Source of the DNA: Bacillus sp. MM2020_1 | GTDB taxonomy: Bacteria > Bacillota > Bacilli > Bacillales > Cytobacillaceae | Direction of reading: 5' to 3' | DNA: 64,000 nt | Assembly (NCBI GenBank): GCA_011250595.1 | Contig: JAANMP010000004.1 | Coordinates: 1-64,000, forward strand | In this document: positions 53,681 to 62,848 of the stretch, piece by piece | Position numbering within the stretch: the stretch's first letter is position 1 | How the letters are laid out: every line of letters begins with the position of its first letter | Made by a program: the position numbers and the translations under genes | Notes under the pieces: generated by a model | What the model was told of the DNA's origin: nothing | The model's input: only the letters and a program-made list of their open reading frames with translations | Database searches by the model: none

Positions 53681-53794
53681 TTTATTCTCCTTCTTTGCTT
53701 AAAATCATATAAAACCTATTTTAACTACATTTCCTATAAATTGAAATAAAAAGGTTATTCCAATAAATTTCAGTTGGATATAGGAACAAAAAAA

Positions 53795-53820
53795 ATAAAG
53801 CCAAAGGATAATCCTTTTGG
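53795..53820 (-). terminator. Orphan terminator
   Basis: AGCCAAAGGAT/ATCCTTTTGGCT hairpin followed by TTATTTTTTTT on the minus strand. It follows the short remnant below and no intact gene. Confidence 0.65.
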
Positions 53821-53824
53821 CTCT

Positions 53825-53946
53825 TTAACTAGAATCGAAATATTGAAAAATATTACCATATTCTTCCTGAAAAAAGGCTGAAAGCCGTGTGATTTCCCGT
53901 TGGGTCTCAAGTACTGTTTTGTCTAGGCATAATGAACTAAAAATTT
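53825..53946 (-). pseudogene. Unidentified gene remnant, C-terminal
   Basis: The minus strand reads about 40 codons (KEIFSSLCLDKTVLETQREI, then RLSAFFQEEYGNIFQYFDSS) to a stop five bases before a terminator. No start codon is in frame. The terminator position supports a real former gene end; family not recognised. Confidence 0.35.
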
Positions 53947-54041
53947 CCTTTTATCTTGACAGCATTCATAGCTGATTTTATATTAATACACAAGAGAAGT
54001 ATTCAGAATTGGCAGACATCTATTCTTTAACCTGGATGGAA

Positions 54042-54057
54042 AAGAAACCGGTTTCTT
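54042..54057. promoter_or_regulatory. LacI-type operator 1
   Basis: Perfect palindrome AAGAAACCGGTTTCTT. Its central CCGG with AAA/TTT arms is typical of LacI-family operators. 102 bases centre to centre from operator 2, a spacing that allows DNA looping. Three 9-base direct repeats (ATTGATTCA-like) lie just after it at 54070-54095. Confidence 0.75.
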
Positions 54058-54141
54058 TTTGAAAAATCCTTGATTCAATTGATTCAATTGATTCATCGAG
54101 AACTACCTAGACTAATCAGGGAGTAAGAACTTTTTATATTT

Positions 54142-54161
54142 TATAGAAACCGGTTTCTATA
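54142..54161. promoter_or_regulatory. LacI-type operator 2 and likely promoter
   Basis: Perfect 20-bp palindrome TATAGAAACCGGTTTCTATA, right after a TATATT that could be the -10 box and 70 bases before the glycanase ATG. A repressor bound here would block transcription. The likely repressor is the LacI-type gene at 57606. Confidence 0.8.
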
Positions 54162-54231
54162 CCAAGTACTTGGGAGGTGATCCTTAGCGTAACTGTCTAA
54201 TCTAGAAAAATAGTAAAAGGGGGAAGTAAAA

Positions 54232-57200
54232 ATGGCAAAAACTAATCTGAAACAAATGGCTAAAAGGATTTTAACCTGCGGTTCGGCCACGGCTCTTACG
54301 CTTAGTCTGCTCGTACCTGCTGCAGCACCCAAGGTATCTGCCGCTGAAGTAACTCAATCTAGCACACTAGCAGAAACGGTGAAATTAGACCCAAGTTATC
54401 AACAGGCACCATTTGATGGGTGGGGAACAGCCCTTGTATGGTTTGCGAATATTACGGGTGGCTGGCCGGATGAAGCCAAAAAACAATTAGCCGATGCCCT
54501 TTATGGAGAAGATGGGCTTAATTTTAATATTGCTCGTTATAATATAGGCGGTGGTGATTCACCAGAGACCGCTCCATACATGCGTCTTGGCGGAGCAGTT
54601 CCAGGTTATTGGAATCGGCCTGCTGAATTTGGCCCGCCAAATGGCAACACAGAAGGCTGGACAGAGAAGACAAATTGGTGGGACCCAACCAATCCTGACC
54701 ATTGGAATTGGAATGCTGATGCCAACCAACGTTGGTGGCTCGCTGCAGCTAAGTCGAGAGGAGCAGATACGTTTGAAGCCTTTTCGAACTCAGCACCATA
54801 CTTTATGACGCAAAGCGGATACGTATCCGGAAACTGGGATTCGAACAAGGATAACTTGAAGCCCGACCAATACAAGAATTTTGCCAGCTATTTAACAGGA
54901 GTTGTCGACCATCTTCAGAAAGACACTGGCATTGAATTTAAAACGCTTTCACCAGTAAATGAACCGAATACGAACTACTGGGGTGCCAAGGGCAGACAGG
55001 AAGGATCACATTGGTCCCCGGCATCACAAGCGAAAATGATCAATGAGGTCAAAAAGCAATTGACCGAAAAAGGATTGGAAACCGCTGTATCGGCAATGGA
55101 CGAAACGAATCCATCAACATTCCGAAAAGATTGGGATGCGTACAATTCGGAAACCCGTAATAATATTGGTCAGTTGAATGTACATACGTACGGGACAGGA
55201 GAAAGAATTGGTGCCAGGGATATTGCCAAGGGTGCGGACAAACGACTGTGGATGTCTGAGGTTGACCTTAGTGTCGGCGGCCAGAATCATGAGGACATCA
55301 AGACAGGACTTGCCATATCGGAAAGAATCCAGGCGGATATCCAGCAGCTCGAGCCAGAAGCATGGGTGCTTTGGCAGGCAGTTGAAGATGAAGTTAACAT
55401 GAGACCTGATCATGAAAATGGTAACTGGGGTCTGATGCAAGTTGACTTTGCGGCAAAGGATTTCAGCAATTTTAAAATCTACAAAAATAAAAAATACTAC
55501 GCAGTGGGCAACTACAGTAAATTTATCCGCCCTGGCGACCAGTTTATTAATTCAAACAACAAAGATACATTGGCCGCGATTGATAAGAACGCTGATTCCA
55601 TGGTCGTGGTTTATACCAATTCATCTGCAGAACAAAAAACAGTCGACTTCGATTTATCTGGATTTGAAATGGTAAATGAGACAGCAACGGCCACGCCATA
55701 TGTAACATCAGCCGAAGATAATTTACAGAAAAAAGCAGACATCAAGGTAAAGGATGATACATTAGAGGCGGTCGTTCCAGGACAATCGATTACGACATTC
55801 GTCGTATCAGGTGTTTCAGGAGTCAACAACGAAGCTGGATTTTTAAATAGTGATGATAACTACAAAATAAGCAATCAAAATAGTGGAAAGGTCCTCGATA
55901 TCACTCAGGATGGCAAGATTGTACAAAAATCGTATGACCGTGATAAAGCAAGCCAGCAGTGGGGCATTCAAAAAGTAACCAAAGGATACAGCTCGAAAGA
56001 ATTGTATAAAATCATCGATACCAACAGTGGCAAAGTAATTGGTGTAGATAATGGGGCAGCTGTCGTACAATCCGATCAAAACACGACGAGCCAAAAGTGG
56101 ATGATATCCACCTCCGGCAATCAACAATACACGTTCATTAATGCTGCAAACGGTCAACTGCTTGAAGTTGGCGGTGCGTCAACAAAAGAGGACGCAGGTG
56201 TCGATGTTTGGTCAGCGAATGCTGGAAAGAATCAGACCTGGATCATCAATAAGGCTGGAATTGTGAACATTGAGCCAGTCAATGTGGTCGTAATCAAGAA
56301 AAAAATAGCGCCAGAAATGCCTGAGACTGTGACCACGATTTATGGTGATGGGGAGAGAGTGCAAAAAGCCGTCAAATGGGAGTCGATTGACCCTGAACAA
56401 TATGACAGGGAAACCACTTTTACCATGAACGGCACGGTGGAAGGAACGAACATTCCAGCTTTGGCAAAGGTGACGGTTAGCAAGGTGGAAAGCATGGAAT
56501 CTGTTAAAGTGAAAACTGTTCCAGGCAAAGCGCCTGTTCTGCCGGAATTTGCCCCTGCCAAACTTGAAAATGGTACAGAAGGAAACGTCCGTGTGAGCTG
56601 GGAATCGATCGACCCAAGCAAGTATGAAACTCTTGGCAAATTTACTGTAAAAGGCTCGATTCCAAAGAGTCCGGTTAAAGTAACAGCCCATGTGCAAGTC
56701 ACTAAACCGGCATTGCAGAACATTGCTTTAAACCTTCCAGGCTCAGGGCAGGAGTTTCCAAAGGCATCTGCTTCCTTTACTGGACAGAATGATAAAGCCA
56801 CTAATGTCAATGATGGAGATATCTCTTCGGTCCGCTGGACGAATTGGGATCCAAACAGCTGGAGAGCAGAAGATTGGGTCGCAATCGATCTTGGTAGTGC
56901 AGATACGATTTCTAAACTTGATTTCCACTTCTATGATGATGGCGGCGGCACAAGACCACCAGCATCTCTACAGCTAGAGTACTGGGATGGGACGGAATGG
57001 AAAGCCATCGAAGGGACCCAATTAGATGTGAATGCAAAAAAGGACGTAACGGTGAATTTTGCACCAGTTACCACCTCGAAGATCCGAGTTGTGATGAAGG
57101 CAATGCCAAATACTTGCATTGCGATTTCCGAGATTGAGGTATTTGGAAACGGAGATGTCACAAAGGCTGAACCAAGCATTGGTGAGGATGCTACGCTTGA

Positions 57201-57417
57201 GAGCATCTTAATCGATGGAAAGCCTCTCAAGGATTTCCAACCTGACCAATTGACTTACGATGTACAGGAGAAAGCATCGAAATCTCCTGTCGTTACAGCC
57301 GTAACCAACGACTTGTTTGCTTCCTATCAAGTATCTGAACAAGAGGATACAGCTGTGATCACCGTAAAATCAGAGGATGGACTCCAGACTGAAAACTATA
57401 CAGTTAAATTTAGATAA
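54232..57417 (+). CDS. Secreted multidomain GH30-type glycanase
   Basis: 1061 residues. Signal peptide 1-37 (ending KVSAAE). Catalytic (beta/alpha)8 domain with side beta-sheet, about 45-530: FDGWGTALVWFAN, YNIGGGDSP, acid/base E244 in SPVNEPN and nucleophile E343 in LWMSEVD. The pattern fits GH30 enzymes of the endo-beta-1,6-galactanase branch. Then come a ricin-type beta-trefoil (about 541-680), two bacterial Ig-like modules (about 680-825, each with a VxWESIDPxxY motif), an F5/8 type C (CBM32-like) domain (about 830-975) and a cadherin-like beta sandwich end. AGGGGGAAG precedes the ATG. It probably degrades plant arabinogalactan side chains. Confidence 0.9.
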   Translation: MAKTNLKQMAKRILTCGSATALTLSLLVPAAAPKVSAAEVTQSSTLAETVKLDPSYQQAPFDGWGTALVWFANITGGWPDEAKKQLADALYGEDGLNFNIARYNIGGGDSPETAPYMRLGGAVPGYWNRPAEFGPPNGNTEGWTEKTNWWDPTNPDHWNWNADANQRWWLAAAKSRGADTFEAFSNSAPYFMTQSGYVSGNWDSNKDNLKPDQYKNFASYLTGVVDHLQKDTGIEFKTLSPVNEPNTNYWGAKGRQEGSHWSPASQAKMINEVKKQLTEKGLETAVSAMDETNPSTFRKDWDAYNSETRNNIGQLNVHTYGTGERIGARDIAKGADKRLWMSEVDLSVGGQNHEDIKTGLAISERIQADIQQLEPEAWVLWQAVEDEVNMRPDHENGNWGLMQVDFAAKDFSNFKIYKNKKYYAVGNYSKFIRPGDQFINSNNKDTLAAIDKNADSMVVVYTNSSAEQKTVDFDLSGFEMVNETATATPYVTSAEDNLQKKADIKVKDDTLEAVVPGQSITTFVVSGVSGVNNEAGFLNSDDNYKISNQNSGKVLDITQDGKIVQKSYDRDKASQQWGIQKVTKGYSSKELYKIIDTNSGKVIGVDNGAAVVQSDQNTTSQKWMISTSGNQQYTFINAANGQLLEVGGASTKEDAGVDVWSANAGKNQTWIINKAGIVNIEPVNVVVIKKKIAPEMPETVTTIYGDGERVQKAVKWESIDPEQYDRETTFTMNGTVEGTNIPALAKVTVSKVESMESVKVKTVPGKAPVLPEFAPAKLENGTEGNVRVSWESIDPSKYETLGKFTVKGSIPKSPVKVTAHVQVTKPALQNIALNLPGSGQEFPKASASFTGQNDKATNVNDGDISSVRWTNWDPNSWRAEDWVAIDLGSADTISKLDFHFYDDGGGTRPPASLQLEYWDGTEWKAIEGTQLDVNAKKDVTVNFAPVTTSKIRVVMKAMPNTCIAISEIEVFGNGDVTKAEPSIGEDATLESILIDGKPLKDFQPDQLTYDVQEKASKSPVVTAVTNDLFASYQVSEQEDTAVITVKSEDGLQTENYTVKFR

Positions 57418-57426
57418 TCCACTGGG

Positions 57427-57470
57427 TCATAGTTGAGGCTGCTGAAGTCCTCAACTATGACTTTTTTTAT
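57427..57470 (+). terminator. Terminator after the glycanase
   Basis: TCATAGTTGAGG/CCTCAACTATGA stem with seven T. Confidence 0.9.
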
Positions 57471-57605
57471 CACCCTTATTTCTGCCGTTTGCCCTGTACA
57501 CCCAATCGACTACCATTTTTCAATTAAAATAGATTACAATTGGAAGAAAGATAAAATGGATTTCTATGAATTGGATTATTTTTTCTAAAGAAAGGAGGTC
57601 TTCCA

Positions 57606-58637
57606 TTGGAAAAAAAAACGTTCACTATCTACGATATTGCCGAAGCCACAAACGTATCTCCGGCAACTGTATCGCGGGTCCTAAATGGTAATTATCCAGT
57701 CAGCAAAAAAACAAAAGAAAAGGTACTGGCAAAAATACAGGAATATAATTTTCAGCCGAACAGCATTGCCAGAAGTTTATCAAAAAAAGAAACGAAGATG
57801 ATTGGGTTGATTTTACCAGACATCACGAATCCATTCTTTTCAAGCTTCTGCATGGAATTGGAGAAATACGCTCAAAAAAAAGGCTATACGATATTCTTAT
57901 GCAATTCCATGAACGATAGCGAGATGGAGTCGGTTTACCTAAAGGTTCTCTCAGAACGACAGGTCGAGGGGATCATTATGATGGGTGGTCGGATTAACAA
58001 ATCGGTAACCGATACGAAAGAGGCGGCTGAGGTACTGGAAGTTATGAAAAAGATCCCGGTGTTGATGGTCAATGGAGAGATGGCTGGTGTTGATTGTTAT
58101 CAAGTGAGATCTGATGAGCGATTGGGTATGAAAATGATAATGGAACATTTGGTCGAGATGGGCCACAAAAATATTGGCTTGCTGGGGGGAAAGCAGGGGA
58201 TCACTTCCACAGATATCAAAGTAGAAGGATTCAAGCAGCTCCTACTGGAGAATGGTCTAGTTTATCATCCTGAATGGCATATTTACAGCGGATTTTCCGT
58301 AGAAAGCGGACAAAAGGCGATGGACAAGCTGCTGGAAAACAAGGAACTGCCATCAGCGATTATTTGTATTAATGATATGATTGCCTCCGGAGCCTTAGTT
58401 GCGTGTAACCATCATCAGATCGACCCCAAGAAATTTGCCTTTGTGGGCTATGATGACTCGTTTGTCGCCGATATCTTAACACCGAGTCTGACCTCTATTA
58501 ACCATGATTACGAAAAACTCGGAACAGTGGCGCTGGATTTAATTATCAACAAAAAAAATGAACAAGAAGCACTGGAAGTGACAAAAAGAGTAACGATTGA
58601 CCCTTTTCTTACCAAGCGGAACTCCACGGCCCGGTAA
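57606..58637 (+). CDS. LacI-family transcriptional regulator
   Basis: 343 residues from a TTG after AAAGGAGG. N-terminal HTH and hinge (TIYDIAEATNVSPATVSRVLNGN, NFQPNSIARSLSKKETKMIGLI) are followed by a periplasmic-binding-like ligand domain. It most likely represses the glycanase gene through the CCGG palindromes at 54042 and 54142. A related imperfect palindrome (GAGTAACCGGTTCTC) at 58746-58760 lies just beyond its stop. Confidence 0.93.
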   Translation: MEKKTFTIYDIAEATNVSPATVSRVLNGNYPVSKKTKEKVLAKIQEYNFQPNSIARSLSKKETKMIGLILPDITNPFFSSFCMELEKYAQKKGYTIFLCNSMNDSEMESVYLKVLSERQVEGIIMMGGRINKSVTDTKEAAEVLEVMKKIPVLMVNGEMAGVDCYQVRSDERLGMKMIMEHLVEMGHKNIGLLGGKQGITSTDIKVEGFKQLLLENGLVYHPEWHIYSGFSVESGQKAMDKLLENKELPSAIICINDMIASGALVACNHHQIDPKKFAFVGYDDSFVADILTPSLTSINHDYEKLGTVALDLIINKKNEQEALEVTKRVTIDPFLTKRNSTAR

Positions 58638-58745
58638 CCACCATGCTTCTGCTATTTTTAGTAATAGCGGAAGCGTCAGTTATAAAGTATTTCAACTACC
58701 GGGTATGTTTCTTGAGTTTTAACAAAAAGAGGAGGTTCTACCTCT

Positions 58746-58760
58746 GAGTAACCGGTTCTC
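58746..58760. promoter_or_regulatory. Possible third LacI-type operator
   Basis: GAGTAACCGGTTCTC shares the ACCGGT core with the two operators upstream of the glycanase but is not a perfect palindrome. No gene starts right after it on the plus strand. Confidence 0.3.
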
Positions 58761-58850
58761 TTCATGGGGACAAAAGTTATAATCATATTAAAAATCGCAC
58801 GAATTCTGAACCATTAACCACAAGATAATTAGCAATTAAAAGCAAATAAA

Positions 58851-58875
58851 AAGAGCACAAAATGTGCTCCTTTTT
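58851..58875 (-). terminator. Terminator after the DUF4190-like gene
   Basis: GAGCACA/TGTGCTC stem with A-run on one side and T-run on the other, just beyond the stop at 58889 (minus strand). Confidence 0.8.
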
Positions 58876-58888
58876 AGCAGATTCTAAT

Positions 58889-59170
58889 TTAACCACTAAT
58901 ATTAGTTACCGAAGTAGATACAGAGAAATAGGCAACATACCCCACCACTGCTAAAAGTTGAAAAATAATTCCAACAATACTACAAATTAGTCCTGCGGTT
59001 GCTAATCCTCTACCATTTTCGTTTGTTTTGTTAATTTGTTTTACAGCTTTTCTTGAAAATACTATTCCAATAATGCCTAAAACTGCACCAATAAAAGGAA
59101 TAAACAATGATAAAATACCAATAGTTAAAGAAATTACTGAATTATTGTTTGTTTGATTAGTATCAGACAT
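58889..59170 (-). CDS. DUF4190-like small membrane protein
   Basis: 93 residues with two membrane helices (ISLTIGILSLFIPFIGAVLG and GLATAGLICSIVGIIFQLLA) joined by a polar loop with KxxKQINKTNENG. This is the usual DUF4190 layout. GGGGGATGAGG lies upstream. Function unknown. Confidence 0.8.
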   Translation of the reverse strand: MSDTNQTNNNSVISLTIGILSLFIPFIGAVLGIIGIVFSRKAVKQINKTNENGRGLATAGLICSIVGIIFQLLAVVGYVAYFSVSTSVTNISG

Positions 59171-59645
59171 TCTCTTTCCTCATCCCCCTTTTTTTGATAA
59201 TTTTACCATTATTAATTTCTCTGAGTTATAAAAAATCCTCTATTTTCAAATTCTTTTCCTTTGGTTATAAAAATCGCAAAATTAAGCCCTTTTTTCTATT
59301 AAAAAATATCCACACTTTTAGTACAACTATTAACAATAAAAATCGCACTAAATACATACTATACAATGGCAATTGTGCAATATTAATTATATGATAAAAT
59401 TTATTCAATTTTTTTAAAAAAAGTTCAATAAATGGCTTTATACCAATAAAAAAACCTACTCATAATTTGCGAGTAGATGTGCGATTTTATATGAAATTTG
59501 CCTGTTTTGTCCCCCTCAAGAGAACCCGTTAACCTCTGAGCCCCCCTCTTTTCTACCTGCCTGCTATCGTTACCTCAATAAGAAAAGGCATCCCTTGTAA
59601 AAGGAATGCAAATGATGAGTTAAGATACCAGTAAAAGAAAAACAT
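59171..59645. other. AT-rich non-coding stretch
   Basis: 475 very AT-rich bases. AAAAATCGCA occurs three times here and once just before the DUF4190-like gene (58790). No credible gene was seen. A hairpin at 59586-59610 (GGCATCCCTT/AAGGAATGC) with T on its minus-strand side is the likely terminator of the next minus-strand gene. Confidence 0.6.
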
Positions 59646-59969
59646 TCAATGCTGCTTTTCTTTTATTTTTTCGCGGATTTTTTCAAGTTCCTTCAAGGAC
59701 AGTTCACTTAGAGATTTTTTAATTTCTTCCTCAATCTGTTTTCTGTTGCTTTCTCGGTATTGTTCCCACCATTCGCGAAGGCCCTCTGTATCATCTAAAA
59801 GGTATTCGATATCGATCTCTTCTAATTCATCATCTGACAGATAATTCAATACAGCTGCTAACATATGAGTAAGGTTCTCAATTTCTTCATCTTTCTTCTG
59901 GTCATTTGGTAATAGATTATTCTCTTCCGTATCAGGCACCTCGTGAATTGGTGCTGCTTTTCGTGGCAT
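59646..59969 (-). CDS. Hypothetical acidic coiled protein
   Basis: 107 residues, highly charged: an acidic middle (LSDDELEEIDIEYLLDDTEG) and a helical Lys/Glu-rich end (LKELEKIREKIKEKQH) likely to form a coiled coil. No membrane segment. TAAGGATGG lies before the ATG. Family not recognised. Confidence 0.7.
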   Translation of the reverse strand: MPRKAAPIHEVPDTEENNLLPNDQKKDEEIENLTHMLAAVLNYLSDDELEEIDIEYLLDDTEGLREWWEQYRESNRKQIEEEIKKSLSELSLKELEKIREKIKEKQH

Positions 59970-60038
59970 CGTTATCCATCCTTACTTTTTTCTATTATAT
60001 ATATTTTAGTATGACCATTAGAAATTAGATTGATTAAC

Positions 60039-60102
60039 TACGGTCCACTACAAAAGTGCTAATTATCAAATGAAAGAGTTGAACGAGACCTGGATTAGCT
60101 AA
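60039..60102 (+). pseudogene. Lipoprotein gene-end remnant
   Basis: One frame reads TVHYKSANYQMKELNETWIS and a stop, clearly related to the end of the lipoprotein at 49890-50378 (TVHYKDGTWQLKESKETWIS). The rest of the gene is absent. Confidence 0.7.
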
Positions 60103-60257
60103 TTTTTAATTCTGGAGATAAGGTATGAGCTATCGATGGGTCAGGCTGAATTTTCTATACGGATGGGGAGGATTTTCGGCAGGATATTTTTGAATCGATG
60201 ATTACACCCTAAAGCCCTTGATCCTGCTACCTTTTTGTGATGTCACAGGAACAAAGG

Positions 60258-60481
60258 ATTGTCCTTCATAAGTGGAATGAAGGACAATAGTTGCCTTAGG
60301 AACAGGAGAATTGTCCTTCATAAGTGGAATGAAGGACAATAGTTGCCTTAGGAACAGGAGAATTGTCCTTCATAAGTGGAATGAAGGACAAAAGTTGCCT
60401 TAGGAACAGGAGAATTGTCCTTCATAAGTGGAATGAAGGACAAAAGTTGTCTCAGGAGCAAGAGATTTGTCCTTCATTTTG
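60258..60481. repeat. 52-bp tandem array of hairpins, about 4.3 copies
   Basis: Repeats start at 60258, 60310, 60362 and 60414, with a partial fifth at about 60466. Each carries a perfect 11-bp inverted repeat, TTGTCCTTCAT and ATGAAGGACAA, around AAGTGGA. Units differ by only one to a few bases, so the expansion is recent. It lies 70 bases beyond the mqo stop (minus strand). Confidence 0.95.
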
Positions 60482-60550
60482 TTAATTCTGGGAAAAATAC
60501 TCCATTAGGGTATTGTATGTCTATATAACAAAAAATTTACGAAAACAGCA

Positions 60551-62053
60551 TTAACTAAAGACTGGCTCTTTTTCGCTTAGACCAAGTGTCGCTGCTGTTG
60601 AAGTATGAACTTCGTGCAGAAGTTCTGGCTTGTCCATTAGTGTGACGCCATAAGAAGGAATCATTTCTTTGATTTTCGCTTCCCACTCTTTCACATGTTG
60701 CGGGAAGGATCTTTTGATTACCTCTAGCATAACGTGAACAGCAGTAGAAGCACCCGGAGAAGCACCTAGTAATGCCGCAATCGACCCATCAGCGGCGGTA
60801 ATTACTTCTGTCCCAAATTGAAGCGTTCCTTTGCCGCCGGCTTCCGTATCCTTAATCACTTGGACACGCTGGCCCGCTACGACTAAATCCCAATCCTCGG
60901 CTTTGGCGGTCGGAATAAACTCACGCAATTCTTCCATGCGTTGTTCTTTTGATAACATGACTTGTTGAATCAGGTATTTCGTCAATGACAACTCTTTTGC
61001 GCCTGCCGCCAGCATCGTTAAGACATTATTTGGTTTGACGGAGGTGACTAAATCAAACATGGAACCCATTTTTAAGAACTTAGGTGTGAAGCCGGCAAAC
61101 GGTCCAAATAGCAACGACTTTTTATTGTCGATAAATCTGGTGTCAAGATGCGGAACAGACATTGGCGGTGCACCAACCTTCGCTTTGCCGTATACTTTGG
61201 CATGATGCTGCGAGACCACATCTGGATTGTTACATACCATAAATAGTCCACTTACCGGGAATCCTCCGATATGTTTTCCTTCAGGAACCCCAGATTTTTG
61301 AAGTAAATGCAGGCTTCCTCCACCGCCCCCAATAAAGACGAATTTGGCCGTATGGCGTTCGATCCTGCCACTAAATTGATTTTGCACTTTCAATTCCCAC
61401 AAGCCATCGCTCGTCCGTGAAATATCATTAACACTATGATTGTAGTTTATCTCGACATTTTTACTCTCTAAGTGGTCAAACAGCATACGCGTTAAAGCAC
61501 CAAAGTTAACATCCGTTCCAGATTCGACTTTTGTAGCCGCTATCGGTTCATTTAAAGTACGACCTTCCATAATAAGCGGAATCCAATCTATCAACTTATC
61601 ATGGTCATCGGAAAATTCCATCCCTTGGAATAGTGGATTATTTGACAGCGCTTTAAATCGTTTTTTCAAAAATGATACATTTTGTTCCCCTTCTACTAAA
61701 CTCATATGAGGCAATTGTCTGATAAAGTCCTGCGGATTACTTAGTAGATTGTTGTTTACTAGATAAGACCAAAACTGCATGGAAACCTGAAACTGTTCAT
61801 TAATATTGATAGCTTTGCTAATATCTATCGATCCGTCCGGTTTTTCGACGGTGTAGTTAAGCTCGCACAGTGCCGCATGCCCAGTTCCCGCATTATTCCA
61901 TTCGTTAGAGCTCTCCTCTCCAGCGTTTGCGAGCTTTTCAAAAACTGTAATATCCCATTCTGGTACTAATTCTTTCAAGAGTGTCCCTAAGGTCGCACTC
62001 ATGATTCCTGCACCTATTAAAATGACGTCCGTTTTAGTTTCACTGTAGCTCAT
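60551..62053 (-). CDS. mqo: Malate:quinone oxidoreductase
   Basis: 500 residues from ATG 62053 ([22 protein letters not shown]); a TTG nine bases earlier is possible. The FAD-binding GxGxxS region, [58 protein letters not shown] and [12 protein letters not shown] are complete. Mqo oxidises malate to oxaloacetate and feeds electrons into the quinone pool at the membrane. It may link to the citrate/malate locus metabolically, but lies far from it. Confidence 0.96.
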   Translation of the reverse strand: MSYSETKTDVILIGAGIMSATLGTLLKELVPEWDITVFEKLANAGEESSNEWNNAGTGHAALCELNYTVEKPDGSIDISKAININEQFQVSMQFWSYLVNNNLLSNPQDFIRQLPHMSLVEGEQNVSFLKKRFKALSNNPLFQGMEFSDDHDKLIDWIPLIMEGRTLNEPIAATKVESGTDVNFGALTRMLFDHLESKNVEINYNHSVNDISRTSDGLWELKVQNQFSGRIERHTAKFVFIGGGGGSLHLLQKSGVPEGKHIGGFPVSGLFMVCNNPDVVSQHHAKVYGKAKVGAPPMSVPHLDTRFIDNKKSLLFGPFAGFTPKFLKMGSMFDLVTSVKPNNVLTMLAAGAKELSLTKYLIQQVMLSKEQRMEELREFIPTAKAEDWDLVVAGQRVQVIKDTEAGGKGTLQFGTEVITAADGSIAALLGASPGASTAVHVMLEVIKRSFPQHVKEWEAKIKEMIPSYGVTLMDKPELLHEVHTSTAATLGLSEKEPVFS

Positions 62054-62368
62054 TTTTATCAACCTTTTCTCCTGGAATTTGCAGAAAAGATGTAGGCTTC
62101 ACACCAAGCATAGGCCGAAAATAACACGCACCTTTTCTGTCTTATTTATTACCATATTCACTGTATTGAAATTATTTATATATTAAAATATCTCTATTAT
62201 ATGACAATTTCAAATTATTTTAAAGTGGGAAGTGCATCCACAAGGTTTAGGAGCAGATAAACCTTAGTATAGACGCAGCTGAATGTCGATGAATAATTAT
62301 GTTTCTCAGATGAATAATAACCATAGTGTTATCTTTTAACACTATACTTCAATGTGGAGGGATAGACT

Positions 62369-62488
62369 TTGAATATTCTTTTTAGCCTATTTTTAACCAT
62401 AATTTTAATGGGTATTAGAGCAGCATTCTTAATAAGTCATACGACCTCTAGATTAAAATGTTTGTTAAGAATGCCATCGTTAACTTAG
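62369..62488 (+). CDS. Possible 39-residue membrane peptide
   Basis: TTG start with GGAGGG seven bases upstream; a hydrophobic segment (NILFSLFLTIILMGIRAAFL) then a basic end. The ribosome site and membrane helix make it credible, but nothing confirms expression. Confidence 0.4.
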   Translation: MNILFSLFLTIILMGIRAAFLISHTTSRLKCLLRMPSLT

Positions 62489-62533
62489 GCAATGAGTATT
62501 CCATAGGTGTCGACTATTTCGCATTGTTGTAAG

Positions 62534-62570
62534 AAAAAGGTGAGCATGATTATGCTTGCCTTTTTTGTGT
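62534..62570 (+). terminator. Terminator hairpin
   Basis: AAGGTGAGCAT/ATGCTTGCCTT stem (one wobble) with six T. Confidence 0.75.
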
Positions 62571-62780
62571 GATTTCGTCTTTTGGATGAGTCCTTTTTCT
62601 CTTTTGTAAAGACCAAATAAAATTTTTCATACTTTACTACTTGCTACAGAATATAAATCATCCTCCACTGGCTCATCTTCAAGAATTTGTTCATCCCTTT
62701 CTTCTAAATTAGCAAGCGTTATATTAAATATAATGTACGATTCGTCTAATAATTTTTTGTAAATTTTAACAGTTTTGTGA

Positions 62781-62808
62781 TTGAACACCTAGAATAAGGT
62801 GGTATAAT
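62781..62808 (+). promoter_or_regulatory. Sigma-A promoter of the RND pump gene
   Basis: TTGAAC (62781-62786), 16-base spacer, TATAAT (62803-62808), 40 bases before the start codon. Confidence 0.65.
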
Positions 62809-62848
62809 TTTACTAGTTTGACAATTTTGTATTTTTGGAGGTTTATTT

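Larger units (their letters stand above)
62054..62848. other. Long intergenic stretch with small frames and a promoter
   Basis: 795 bases. It contains a possible 39-codon membrane peptide (62369-62488), a terminator (62534-62570), a possible remnant on the minus strand (62627-62788, ending LEDEPVEDDLYSVASSKV), and the promoter of the RND gene. Confidence 0.7.

Noticed and set aside
56212..56810. Long minus-strand frames opposite the glycanase
   Set aside because: Shadow frames of a long, well-supported gene.
59194..59394. 66-codon plus-strand frame in the AT-rich gap
   Set aside because: Composition is Ile/Lys/Asn-rich from AT bias, without a ribosome site.
60258..60481. CRISPR-like array
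   Set aside because: The 52-bp units are tandem and identical throughout, without unique spacers or cas genes.
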